Source of the DNA: Adineta ricciae
Taxonomy: Eukaryota > Rotifera > Eurotatoria > Adinetida > Adinetidae
Direction: 5' to 3'
Assembly: GCA_905250025.1 (NCBI GenBank)
Contig: CAJNOJ010000152.1
Coordinates: 124,001 to 188,000, forward strand
Length of the DNA: 64,000 bases
Every line of letters starts with the position of its first letter. Position 1 is the first letter of the stretch. Below the pieces are notes generated by a model, which saw only the letters and a program-made list of their open reading frames with translations, had not been told where the DNA came from and searched no databases. Shown here in pieces: positions 31,501 to 47,046 of this stretch. The translations under genes were made by a program, and so were the position numbers.

Positions 31501-34161
31501 TAAAGTGAAAACAACGAATCTTATCGAGTTTTATAGGGAATTCTCTTGATTGCAGATCCTATACCATTGCAGTTTAGAAACAATTTATCATCGGTTAGTA
31601 AAATAGATGGAAAAACGGGTATCAATGTTGATTTCGATTGTACATATAATGGACGACCACAACCGAAAGTAGTTTGGTTAAAAGGAAAACTACCACTGAT
31701 TAGTGACGATTCAACATTGCAATTGCGCGAGAATAACGGAAGGTAAGGTATTTATTTATTATAGGACATGGCCTTAGGAATCTTTTTTTTGCAGCATTCA
31801 CATCACTCGCGCTCAAGCATCTGACACTGGTTACTACACTTGCGAATTAACCAATGGTCGCGGTCCAGTGTTAAGTCGAAGCTTCGACCTACGAATTAAA
31901 GGTAAGTTACAATAATGCTACACTTCTTCCACATACTGTTATCTTTTTAATCTAGGCCCCTATCTAAATACAAGATTTCGTCGATTAACAGCAATTTTCA
32001 TAATAATATCCGGTTGTGTAATAGTACTTCTCTTGATCCTACTAATTATTATTGCTGTCAAATATTACAAAATGAAGAAGCAAGTTCAAAACAGTATTTT
32101 TCATGCCGAACAACCTGCTGAACCTGAAGATAAATCTCAGCCACCAATGACACAACTAACTCGAATACCATTACCGGATAATTTCGCGTCAACACAACAA
32201 GTTCGTACACTGCTTAATTACGTCAATGGTGAGAGTTTACCAGCAGTGAAAGATGATTTTAAAGAACTTGGTCATGGACAGTTCGGCGTTGTCTATCAAG
32301 TCCGTTTACCTGAAGTCGATCTTGTTGCTGCTAAATTGCTGCCTGACACTATACGTAATACCGAACGTCGTCGTGATAAACGTAAGAAAAGTGATGATCT
32401 CGAGGAGAGTCAAGAAATGATATCGAAAAAAGAATTGCAAAAGAAAAAAGCTGCTGAAATGTTAATCGATGAAATTAAAGTGATGCACAAGGCTGGCAAA
32501 CATGTCAATATTGTTTCATTACTAAAAGTTGCTTATCCCGAAACAAAATTTAGATATTTAATCACAGGTGGATTGATTCGTGATGAAGATTCGTTCTATC
32601 TCATGGAATTGTGTTCGAATGGTTCGCTCGAATCAATGTTAAAGCGATTTCTTCTTCCAGCATCGACTCCGCCACATGGTAAACTCTCGTTGTATGAGAC
32701 ATTAGCGAAACAAAACGACCCTGGAATGACACTCACTCAGGCACATGAAACGTGTATATTAACTGAGGATGATCTAATATTAGTTGCTTATCAAGTTGCC
32801 TCTGGAGTCGATTATCTCAATCGAAGACAAATTGCACATTGTGATATTGCCGCAAGAAATGTTTTAGTTAGTGCTAGATTTATCATGAAAATATGTGATT
32901 TCGGGTAAGTAGAATATCTCGATGATCGAGTTTGAAAAAGTAAAATCTTTCATCTAGTTTGGCAACATGGACTACGTATAAGAGTTATCGTGAACAACTA
33001 GCAGAACACGATAGTGTTCAACTTGAAAAGAAAAATGTATGTGATGATTTGTAAAAGAATGAAGGATGTGTTGTTTTGTCTTTAGAATGAAATAGCTACA
33101 CATAATTTAACACCAGAACTAGCTCGCGCTTTTCTACGTGCATCAACTCCTGATGAACGCTTATTATTGAATAAATCGTCAATTAAATCTGATGTGTAAG
33201 AAAACTCTTTTTTTTAAATAATATGACATTATCTATTTACGATTAGGTGGTCATTTGGAATCTTTCTCTGGACATTATTTCTCAAATGTGAGTGTTCAAT
33301 TGTCGATATTCTTTCTTGATTGACTTTTCAATTGTATGTATGAAGGTCGTATTCGACCATTTAATAAACTCGTGGAAGAAACGCAACGTCGAAACGATGG
33401 TGAAAGTTTCTTTCGTATATTGGCTCGTGTGGTCAGCGAAGGTCATGTTCTTCAATACATCGATTATCACAAAGAAATTCCTGGAAGCATGTAAATATGC
33501 TCATTCGTCTTTCAATAACATTTCTCACTTCTGTGCATTTAGCTATGCCATCATACGAGAATGTCTAGTAGATGAAAATCGTCGGCCGGAAATGACACGT
33601 ATACGGGCGCTTCTATGCCATTCGAAAATGTTATCAAAGCAAGCATTTGAAGTATGCAGATCAATTTATGAGAATATTAGTTCGTATGTCTTTGTGTTTC
33701 AGTACTATCGATCGGAATACAATCGTTATCAAGAGGAAAATGCCACTGATGAAAACGTTCTACGTTTTGGTGACGTTCAAGGCGTCAGTGATTTGCCTAC
33801 GTTCGATAGTGAAACGAATCCTGGTGTAAATCCCAGTTCAGTCGACTCTCATGGTACGAATGATGTTACTTTCCGTCCATCAACTACGAATGAATATTAT
33901 CCAACAGCAAGTGAAGGAACAACTCATACATATCTCTCTCAATCAGATCGAGATGATTCTCAATATAGAAATGATTCTTATTTGGTTCCAACGACGACCA
34001 ATAATCGCAAGCAAGCTCCACGAACGATAGCAGGAAATGTCCGCGATGAAACAGTTCCATTAGTCCCTCTAGTAGGTATTAAACCGCGTGCGCCATTGAA
34101 ACCATCCGTGCCACCATCCTCATCGACGGCGCGCGATAATTCGAACGATAGCTATGTGTAA
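28575..34161 (+). CDS. Receptor tyrosine kinase with Ig-type ectodomain (VEGFR/PDGFR-like), atypical kinase
   Basis: Many-exon gene. ATG 28575 opens a signal peptide (MLRVLLFTILFGYF). The ectodomain has Cys/Trp-bearing Ig-like segments, for example GRYTCSEI and, next to the membrane, VVWLKGKLP with DTGYYTCEL. The transmembrane helix is near 31983-32065 (AIFIIISGCVIVLLLILLIII). Kinase motifs: GHGQFGVVY, AAKLL (ATP Lys), DEIKVMHKAG (helix C), HCDIAARN, CDFG and SDVWSFG. Oddities: HRD reads HCD, so the Arg is lost but Asp kept; about 35 charged residues are inserted between the ATP Lys and helix C; and the activation segment is long with TPE in place of APE. The tail has several Tyr motifs (YRND, YLVP), a Pro-rich stretch and a C-terminal DSYV resembling a class I PDZ ligand. 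Exon edges in the ectodomain are approximate. Confidence 0.88.
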
Positions 34162-34537
34162 AATATCCTTCCATATTTTCTATGCGTAGTAGTAGTGGAC
34201 GTGCAATTTTTTATGTCGTATTTTGTCGTTTTTCGTATACTACTGCAGATATGAATGTTCAAGGGGTTGGTTCACTTGAAAATCGTTTTACAGTGTTACT
34301 CTGTGATGGAATTCATCAGTTAAGAGTTTTTTTCCCGATCAAAATTATTCTTTTTTTCTACTCTTCTCTTCTTATTATGTCAATGATCTGTTTTGTAGTT
34401 TAATAAACATGATTTTAAGAAACAACAATAATCATAATACTAATAACAAGAAAATATTTTTGCCTGAAGTTAATAGAACAAAAGATGATGAGCGAGGGAA
34501 AACGTAACAAGAAGAAAATAGCAAACATATGCATAAA
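34162..34537. other. Tail-to-tail intergenic region
   Basis: This contains the 3' UTRs of the receptor kinase (+) and GLD2 (-). AT-rich; nothing else was seen. Confidence 0.5.
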
Positions 34538-36370
34538 TCAATCGATTTGTTCAATGAGAAGTGAAGAGAAAGTCTTCGTTTTCTCAATTATAAAATAACT
34601 TCGACGAAAAACACGAACGATGCGTTCGAATTCGTTTTCATCGTAAACAGATCGAGCTGTATTACTAAAATCGAAGGGCTCTAAAAGCAAAATCATCATA
34701 TAAATCTCTTGTATTGTTGCCAGAACAAACCTACCTTCGATGGCTAAAAGAGCATCTCCATAATTAGTTGAATCATTATCAAGAAACTCTTCCTTATCCA
34801 TTAGACAACCCATTCGAACACTAATTGCATATTTTTCATATCTAAATGAGATCGTTGTGAATCTTTTTTGTACTCAATAGATCTGTCCTACCGAAAATCT
34901 TTGGAAAAAAACCTTAAAAAGCCTATAAATAATTCCCCTATTGTCTGATGATTTTCCGACTTCCAGATTAATTTCGGTTCATCGTTGCGTTTCAATTTCG
35001 AAACAGGAATGTTAACATCAAAACGATCCTAGAACACAGCAGGATTTCGTCAATAAGTAGATTCCTCTTAAACATACCGGCAATAACGCTTGCCAAACAG
35101 GCAAAACTGCCGGCTTGACGACGCCTAAGATACATTACGGATGATTAAAAGATAGAAATATTAGATACGCGTCTACTTTGTAAAAAGAAGATACACATCA
35201 ATGTTATGGAATAACTTGATAGTGTCTTTTGACTTGCATCATTGATCTATAACCAGAATGAATAAATAGAGCTATTGTTGGAAAGATAATCACATACATT
35301 GTGAAATTTAGCCCATGTTTTCAGTGTGAGAACTAAAGAAAAAAGAGCTATTCATTGACATACATATTTTTCTTCAAGACTAACTAAGCGGAGCAACACG
35401 TTCATCAGTTTCGGAATAAAATCGTAAGAGATCTGTATTTCGAATTCCAGTAGCATTGTTTATATTCACGTCGCATCTTAGTCGACTGAAATGAAAGAAC
35501 AAATCTTCAATCATTTAATTCATATCTATCAAATTATTTACGTTGCATAATCAGTAAACCGTAGAATAGGTACACGAGCACGTATCAGTTCACAAGAGCC
35601 AGCAACTATATGAAAAAGCTAAGTTTACTAAAGTATTCCGAGAAGAGATTACGAACAGATTTTTTTTCGTAATGCACGTCGAACTATTTCAAGAAATTTC
35701 ACCGCTTCACGTTTTTGATCAATCTAAATTGAAAAATATCGTCTAGCTATGCAGAATTTTTCCGATTAATTCTTTACTGGATAAGATGAAATCACAATAC
35801 ATATATCAGCATCGGTATCTTCTGTAGCAAATCCATTCGCACTTGATCCTACTAGATAAACTCCCAAATCTAAAAGAATAAAACTAATTCTCAAGCAACA
35901 ATGGATTTCTTTCTTTGTTTGTACTTGGAACAATTCCAACAAACATAGAAAAAAGATCTTGACAAAGTTTCCACTTCAATGCATATGTCGATTCCAGTTG
36001 TTTAACTCGATTGTAATGTTTTAAAAGTTCATCTGTCAACTAAAGCAAAACATGAATATTTTTCATACAAGAACAACCTGAATTACCAGTTGGAAATTCG
36101 CTGAATGAGGGCCGAAATTATTGAATTCTTGTTTGAATTTCTTGGTTTTATTCGCTTTCGGACTATGCGATCTAGCGTATGAAATCAAATATAAATCTTT
36201 GAAGAATTCAAGTCAATCTCATACTCTCGTAACCGTTTTCGATTTAATTGACTGAAATTCATGGACGGTTCTTCTTCATAATTGTCAAACTCCTTCGATG
36301 GTTGATTCTTTTGTCGATTTGCTTGTTTAAAACCAAAACTAACTTTTCCTTTTCTTGGCATAGACGCCAT
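34538..36370 (-). CDS. TENT2: GLD2-type non-canonical poly(A) polymerase
   Basis: Multi-exon minus-strand gene, ATG 36370 to stop at 34538, with introns of about 45-60 nt. GLD2 (PAPD4/TENT2) extends poly(A) tails on cytoplasmic mRNAs and some microRNAs. The catalytic nucleotidyltransferase core is clear: GVYLVGSSANGFATEDTDADICIV gives the G-S helix and the DxD pair, and RLRCDVNINN supplies the third Asp. The central and nucleotide-recognition parts follow (LKTWAKFHN, SSYSITLM, KPAVLPVWQALLP, and EPFDFSNTARSVYDENEF near the end). The N-terminal ~110 residues are basic and Asn/Gln-rich. There is no RNA-binding domain, as in other GLD2 proteins, which rely on partners. The ATG is only about 105 bp after the SCO1 stop and 21 nt after an acceptor-like TATTTTTAG. 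Confidence 0.92.
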
Positions 36371-36475
36371 CGATGACTCTTTTTTTTATATCTAAAAATA
36401 GTTTAATAACATTGATCAAATGGAATTAAACTATGTTTTTGATTTATTCTATTTTCCGGACTTCTCAAAATGAAA

Positions 36476-37350
36476 CTATTTATTCGATTCTTTGAAAGCA
36501 TTCATATGTTGTTCAATTGCATATGCAACTTCTTTGGCATTCTTATTCCGACCATAATAATCAACAAATTCTCCGTTTGGATTGATTAAATACATGATAA
36601 TGGCATGATCAACGATATAATCATCTCCAACTTTAGGTCCTTGGCTAAAGTAAACTCGATAGTGTTTACACATTTCAGCAACTTGTTCGCGTGTGCCTGT
36701 TAAGCCAATAAAATGTGGCGAATAATCCTTGATATATGTCGAGACTAACTCCGGAGTATCACGTTCGGGATCAACGGAAACAAAAACAGGTTGGAATGGA
36801 TTCTTTTGTGTACTTTTGTCTCGACGAAGAAGATCAGTTATTTCAGATAACTTTTCTAACTCTTCCGGACATATGTCCGGACAATGTGTAAAACCGAAAT
36901 AGATTAATAGCCACTGACCACGGAAATCTTTGTCAGTTACCGGCTTCCTTTCGTGGGTTATCAATGAGAATGGTCCACCAATAGCCATTTTGCCGACAGC
37001 AGCACGCTGAAGGACTTTACGCTTTTGCATTTTACGTTGATCAAGATAATAAATGAAAGCAATCAACGAAGCAGCACCAATGAATGTTACAGAAACAGCT
37101 AAATACGAACTTGATGGTTATTCGTACATTTGTTCAATAAATGACACTCACTTTTCCATGATATATTAAATTTTGCTTTTCTTTTTTCCGACGATGGTAA
37201 TTCCTTCGGTAAAATATGATCATTTGCATTCGTTGTCTTATTGGGTGATGACGATGCTGATGAAAGCAAACGAATCGGTGTTGCTCGAAGGATATTTCTT
37301 GTTAAACAAGTCGTTGCTCTGATGGAAAATAGATGAGATATCATCGACAT
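36476..37350 (-). CDS. SCO1: SCO1/SCO2 copper chaperone for cytochrome c oxidase
   Basis: Exons 37350..37152 and 37098..36476 give 273 aa. SCO proteins sit in the mitochondrial inner membrane and deliver copper to the CuA site of COX2. The N-terminus is a basic, Ser/Arg-rich mitochondrial presequence. One transmembrane helix follows (VSVTFIGAASLIAFIYYL), then the thioredoxin-like domain. The copper-binding CPDIC motif (CxxxC) is intact and the distal His is present in VDHAIIMYL. FVSVDPERDTPE and the FGFTH segment are family hallmarks. The ATG follows the GTPBP3 stop by about 100 bp and lies 16 nt after a T-rich acceptor-like site ending AAG, so the gene may be the middle of a trans-spliced cluster. 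Whether it is orthologous to SCO1 or SCO2 is not settled. Confidence 0.94.
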
Positions 37351-37449
37351 GATTGTTCTGATAATTCTTAAACAAAAAAAAGAAGAAAAACTTTATGAAC
37401 TTGATCGTACACCAACAACAAAAAAGAAAACAGTTTCGCTCGATTTATT

Positions 37450-39393
37450 TCATTTTCCAATACAAAAATCACGAAATATCACGTCGAGTAGTTCTTCGGT
37501 ATATACAACACCAGTGATGGTGCCAAGCGATCGAATGGCTAGACGAAGATGTTCGACAGCTAGCACAAGATCATGATTATTGTTGATCAAAGCTAGAAAC
37601 ATTGATAGATCTTCAACGGTTTGAGTTAAATAGATCCGGTGACGTTCGTTTGTCAGATAAGGTGCGCTAAATGATGGTTCAGAACATCTAAAAAATATCA
37701 AATTAACTTGAATGAAGTTTATAGAAAAGAATGGCTTTACTTTTCTGCGATTTGCTCAGTTAGTTTTGCAAGAAATTCATCAATATTTTTACCAGAAGTA
37801 CATGAAATTGGAATAATATTCTTATTTGATTTTATCTGTAATTTTTCATTCATCAGATCAATTTTATTCAGAAGAACTAATTTAGTCACAGAATCCAACG
37901 AAGATGATTTCATGGTGAATAAATTTGATACATGCTGATCAATCTGATCATTTAGATTTTCATTTGATGACAATGTATTCACATCAATCACAACAATTAA
38001 CAGATCACATGAATGTGCCCTATGTGACAAAGATTATATATAGTTAATATTTGATATCGACAAACCGATCGAAAGCTCTTGTTACTCCTTCATGTTCAAT
38101 AGGATCATTAGTTAATCGTAAACCAGCTGTATCCGAAAGAATCACCGGATATCCGCCAATATCAAGCGTTGATTCAATGATATCACGAGTCGTGCCCGCA
38201 ATCGGTGAAACAATAGCGGTAGGTTTCTGAGCTATAGATGTTTGGATCACATGGATGATTAACATCAAAGAAAAGCTACTCACTCAAAATATTTAATAAC
38301 GAACTCTAAAAAAAACAATACAGGTTATTGTCATTCTATTTCTACGAAAAGAATCTATATTACTTTTCCAGCATTTGGTGCACCTAGAATTGCAATTCGA
38401 CAACCATCACGTAAAATTTCTCCACGTCGATGATCTTGTAAATGTCGATATATGTTTTCATGAGTACTCTTGACTTTATCAATCACTATAAACACGAATA
38501 TATGCATACCAAATTGATTTAGGAACATCAAATCTCTTTTCATACCTTCAGATAAGATATCTGCTTCTATATGTTGATCTTCATGGAAATCAATATACGC
38601 TTCGGCATGTGCTAAAGACTTTCAAACGAAAATCAATTGTATTGCCAGCAAATCAAAATCTTTCTGTTGTACTTTAACTAGATCAATCCTCCAACGTTCG
38701 TAGAGATCTTTCAATGAACCTTGCATTTGGTATAAGGATTGTTTACGTTGTTGTTCGGTTTGTGCATTGATCAAATCAATCAATCCTTCAGCTTCTGTCA
38801 AATCCAAACAACCATTGAAATAAGCTCTAAACATATCTTCAACAATCTCATTGCATTGACCATGATTTTCTTAGAAATAATCTTCACCTTTTACTGAACT
38901 CTCCCGGTTCAGCTAAACGATAATTCGGAAACGAGCTAAGGATTGAATACATCGCACTAGCTACAGCTTTCGATCCATGAATGTGACTAAAACATAACGA
39001 ATACGACATGACATTGAACATTTGTTGGTATTTACAATTCCACAACATTTTCTCCAGTGAAACTTTTTGGTCCTAAATCAATACAAATATTCAATCAATA
39101 TTCACCGTAAATCCGAACTATTTACCTTCAAACCACACGGCCATACATTGATCGATTAAATCGTTCGACTTATGATGATAAAGATTTCTCAAGTATAACT
39201 TCGTGGGTTGAAACTTGTCAAGGCTTGCTTCTTTTGTTAATGTTAACAATGACTGAGTTGCATTTGCACCTGATACACGAATAATGGCCACCCCACTTCG
39301 TAGTTGTTGGCCAGTTGCTAAAGCGAATATAGTCGACGATGTTGAAGCATAACGAAACAAAATCGTTTTCGTAAGAGATTTCAAGAAGATCAT
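37450..39393 (-). CDS. GTPBP3: GTPBP3/MnmE-type tRNA-modification GTPase
   Basis: Multi-exon gene, ATG 39393 to stop at 37450. GTPBP3 works with MTO1 in mitochondria to make the taurinomethyl modification at the wobble uridine of certain tRNAs. Parts in order: basic presequence; TrmE N-terminal folate-binding domain ([22 protein letters not shown]); helical domain (FFNG-type segment [18 protein letters not shown]); G domain with P-loop GAPNAGKSS split by an intron, GTTRD, DTAG and NKID; and the conserved C-terminal FCIGK with the essential Cys. A 22-nt micro-exon (38305..38284, SSLLNIL) follows the P-loop exon. All landmark motifs are intact. The ATG lies 23 nt after an acceptor-like TATATTTAG and about 305 bp after the upstream ligase gene. 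Confidence 0.93.
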
Positions 39394-39699
39394 TTCATTA
39401 TAAATATATTTTTGTTCTAAATATAATCAGATGAAATACAACAGCAAAAGCTGAACATATTCTCCATGAAAATGAAAACAAAACAAAAAATTGCATGAGA
39501 TTTAATACAAAACAACAACAATGACAACAACAACAATAAGAAGAAGAATACATGACTAGGAGAAAACTAAATTGGTCAAATTTATGAATCTATATACAAA
39601 AAAAAACACTATCTGTGTATAGAAAAATAATTTACTGGAAAAGAAAGTCTTCTAGTTTTCTATTATTCATTTGGTCATAATTGAATTAAAGGCTATTGT

Positions 39700-42118
39700 T
39701 CAGAATTTGAGATAAATACCTTTTTGATTCGTTTTGGTATTGATATCACATTCTAAGTAGAAGAGATCGGTGAGAAAATTGAAGACAATAGAAAAATATT
39801 TTACCTTCAAATACAGCGATGGGTGCATCGCTAGTTGGATCGATCTCTATTTCAAGATTATCTTGTATGTTCGATCGAATAGAACTCAATCCTGATTTCA
39901 TTCCAACACTATTGATTGGCTCACGTGGAATCAATTGTGGAACTATGTCATTAAATGTTTTATCTGGAAAAATGATGAAACGATGAATAAATGTGTCTTA
40001 GAGAATAGCTTACAAGTCATCAAAGCTGGTTCCTTTAATTTTGCATGATGCCGTCTTCGCCGTCGAGCCTAATCAACCGGAACAACAACTATAGTATTCA
40101 ATTGAGTCAGAAAATATTTACTTTAATTTGTCGAACAAGTGTCAAACAACAATAGGCTGGCAAACCTATTCCAGCGCAGACGGCGCCAGCGACTACTGCT
40201 ATGCAGAGAAGTGCTGGTGCAGCTAAAATCTTTCCACCTAGGATGGAACCACGTATCAATCGACGTTTCAATGGGTTATCTGGATAGAAACGGTACTTGC
40301 AGCCGAGTACACTCAATTCACTGTAATGATCACCTAGAAAATTAGCAATTAAAGCCGAATTCAATAATGAATTGTTCAAAATGTATACCGATAAATTTTA
40401 TATCGCGAAAACGTTCGCCACATTTGTAACAGAATTCAGTTTTGCAACGGGCACAAATAATATGATCACATCCTTTCGTTCGTTGAATATAGACCTACGA
40501 TAGCAAGATCAAGAATAAGGAATCAAATCTCTGAAATGAACTCCTACCTTGCATGAAGGACATTGTTGCGCATTATGCTGTCCGTAATGAACTTCTCGCG
40601 CCCATTTTTTCAGCATTCGATCGCCACGCCGAAACTCTTTGCATTGTATACCATCATGCCATGGTGAATGGCACTGGAAACACCAAATGAGATTGCATTC
40701 AACGCATTGAACCTTGGTTGGTGCTTGTCGTGTTGATCGGCAAAGTTCGAGATCTAGAAAAATCAAAAACACACACTTCTTTTATTAAAAGCAATCAACT
40801 GCTTGTTCCTACCAATTTCATGAATTTTCGAACATCTTGGACATGTTTTAATATTAATCGATCGATTACTATCGATTAAAAGTCGTGTGAACTTCTGTCG
40901 TAATTCTGCAGATAAACATCGTTTGTTGATTTCATCGAGATGCATATAAGTGTGACACTGTTGATTTGGACACTGAATATGAATGATGCCCTGCTTGATT
41001 TGTTGTTCAACATACGCATTCAGACATGTTGAGCAGGCATGAAACTCACAACAGGTTCGTTTTTGCAGACGCTTCAATTCGCAACAAATCACGCATTCCA
41101 TCAAAGTCTCCGGTGACGTTAAACGAATGGTGGAGAGATTCGGTAGAATTGATATTTCATCAAGTTCAGTTGTTTCATCATCATTACTGGTTTGACTGAG
41201 TTCAGACGAAATCGATTCACTATCGTCATCTTTAGTCGATTGATCATGTGTGCTTATTTCTGGTACGAAATAGTGTCTAGTATGATGCAACACAGCTGAC
41301 GTCGATGACTTTGACGAAAGTGGACGTAAATGAAGATTGGCAGTAGTTGTATTCAATGGCTGTTCGGTAAGAGCGGAAAGAGCGGTACCTGTGTTTTCTA
41401 TAACTTTTCCTGTTATTAGTTCATGGCGATGTAAACGACGATGTGTTGAAGAAACGCTGGCTGGTGCTTTCACTAGTGGATGTTTCGCATAGTGTTCGAG
41501 AACTTGTCTCTGCGCGATTGTTAGTGGTAGATTAGCACGAACATTGGGATGACGATTCGTTCGCTCGGAATGCCATCTTCGTTGATTACTACTAGCAAAT
41601 GAAAGTTTGAACGATGAATTTATGTTTGTTGTTATTGCCGTTGACGATGTTGTTGTTGTTGGGGAATTGATTGGACTTGTCAGTAATGACTTTTTGAGAT
41701 TATTTCGAAGAAAATTATCGAGTATTGCGGTAGAATCGAGCAGAATTTTTCCATTGAGAAATTGTCCTTTTGTATCATTCGTTTCGTGTAGAAAATGACA
41801 GTAACAACAGTCGTCTGAAGAAGTGTCTTCTTTTGCTAATAGTTTCTGAGCAACATGTTCAAGTTGTGTTGTGTAATTCTTCTGCAGAACAGCAAATGAA
41901 TAAGAATGATCGGTATGTTTCTTCTCCAACGCATTTTCGACATTCGGCGCCGAAATCGAACAACAATGCTCATGTCGGGTCAAATGGTCAATAGTATCTT
42001 CCGTTAGATCGATTTGTTGATGATCATCATTAAGTAAATCCAAGTTGAATAATGAACAATGCTGCCGCTGCTTGATGTCATGATGAATATTCATTTCGCG
42101 AGATATACTAATAGCCAT
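39700..42118 (-). CDS. RNF217: RBR-type E3 ubiquitin ligase with membrane anchor, RNF217-like
   Basis: ATG 42118, stop TGA near 39700. The first ~330 residues are Ser/Thr/His/Asn-rich and probably disordered. RING1 follows (MECVICCELK...HACSTCLNAYVEQQI...CPNQQC), then the in-between-RING domain (CRSTRQAP, QCVECNLIWCFQCHSPWHDG) and RING2 (CPSC, then KGCDHIICARCKTEFCYKCGERF). The predicted catalytic Cys is in the GCDHIIC segment. After RING2 come GCKYRFYPDNPLKRRLIRGS and a hydrophobic anchor (LAAPALLCIAVVAGAVCAGIGLP). This is the RNF217 pattern; RNF19 is the alternative. RBR ligases form a ubiquitin thioester on the RING2 Cys before transfer. The C-terminal ~90 residues are polar. It is the first gene of the compact minus-strand run. 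Confidence 0.87.
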
Positions 42119-42929
42119 TAGAAATTCAACATTCAGAATAATGGGTATGAAGTTTTGAAAACAATAAACAACTAATGATGTTAGAAAAAAAACTCGTCTT
42201 GATCATCGCAATGTTATTTATATTAAACGAATTCCATTGGTCGTGTTTTCCACCAATGAAATGTGAAGTATGAGCGACAAAACAAAATACGATCAGAAGA
42301 ATGGATATCATATCAAATCACAGAGTTTCTCCATATTTACTTACCTGCTTATTATTCATCGTTTAGCGTGTAGAAATATCCTGTTTTCCGTTTGGAAATT
42401 TATTTCGTCAAAGAAGATCGAAAGACAAGGGCGAAAAATGAACAAGGAAACAGAAAAATTAGGGGAAAAAAAGAAGAAGAAAATGATAGAACATTGAAAG
42501 TAGAAAAATAATCCAAACCCTTGTGTTTTTACTCATGCAGACATGCATTTATATGGAAAACGATAAATGAAGAATTAAATCAATCCGTTTGTGTAAACTG
42601 TTCAATTCTCTTCCCTTCGTTTCTTTTTAAAAAAAACACACTCATCGATGTTGGTTTCTTCGTTCCGAGAAACTCCTGTTCCATTGTACGTAAATTAATT
42701 CGAAAGCAACTATCATACACTGTTACTTTTGATCTCATCGATTTCTATGTATAGATTTATACACAAAAAAGAAGAAGAAAAGGAAGAGGAACGGAAGGTA
42801 TGAGAATAAATTAGTTTGAAACCAAAATCGCGTACTTGCGTGGATACTATTCGCTTCAGTTTAATATCTGGGAAAAATATGTAGAGGAGGAAAAAAATGT
42901 GAAAGTTTTGTTCTTTATTATCTTTAATG
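42119..42929. other. Intergenic, no gene seen
   Basis: About 0.8 kb between CUL2 and the RBR ligase gene, both on the minus strand. It probably holds the ligase promoter. Only short ORFs are present. Confidence 0.5.
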
Positions 42930-46161
<3,232 letters not shown>

Positions 46162-47046
46162 GTTGGGTTTTTCAAGTTCAAGTCTTAAAAATATAATCTA
46201 ATTGTACTGATTCTTTCTTTTCACAACATAGATTATGACATAGTTTGATTTTCCATCGTCGAACGAGAAAATCGAATGGGAGGACAATCTAAAACGAATG
46301 ATCTTTCATTGAAAAACAAACGAAATTTAACCCTGATGTATATTCGCGAATGATTTTTCGAAGGTTACCCTTCGTTTATTATGATAGCATTGAGATAAAA
46401 ACGAAATAACACTAACAGTTGAAGAGGATTCTTGACAACTTGTCGCTTTATTTACAACATAAGTAAGAATCTCTTCCGAAAAAATATTGACTTAGTCAAA
46501 TCAATCGAATATTTTCAAATACAAAAAAAAAGACGCATATCATTGAAATTTTTGAAGGACAAAGATGTTTTTTCTCAAACGAAATTTTCACTTAACACTC
46601 GAACACAAAGACAAGAATTCTATCGAACAAATATTTGTGTACGTTCAAAACTCGAAAGGAATATGCCGGGAGAAATAAATAAATACTAGAAATCGATCAG
46701 CTGGATATACACAATATATCTATATGTGTACATACAGTATACCATCATCGTAGGGCGAACGCGTCGCGCTACAGGTCATATCAATCGACCAATGACGTGT
46801 AATAAAAGAAAAAATTCGATTGGTGAAGAAAAGGATAAGTGTTCTGTTTTCTTTTGACATGTTTATTTATTCATTTAGATGGTAGGTCAAAATAAAAAAC
46901 CGATTCTCTCCTTTTCTTTCTCTCGCTTTCTTCTCTCCTTTAAATACAATGCCACCAATAACTTTGCTTTGCACTTAGTTTAATAGGCAAAAGATCGATC
47001 GAGTCTTGTTTGACGTCTATACTTTCTAGATCGACAAACGATCATC
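46162..47046. promoter_or_regulatory. Divergent promoter region, CUL2 / alpha-catenin
   Basis: About 0.9 kb separate the two divergent start codons. ATACTTTCTAG ends at 47029, 17 nt before the alpha-catenin ATG, and looks like a splice acceptor in the 5' leader. No other element was recognised. Confidence 0.45.
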
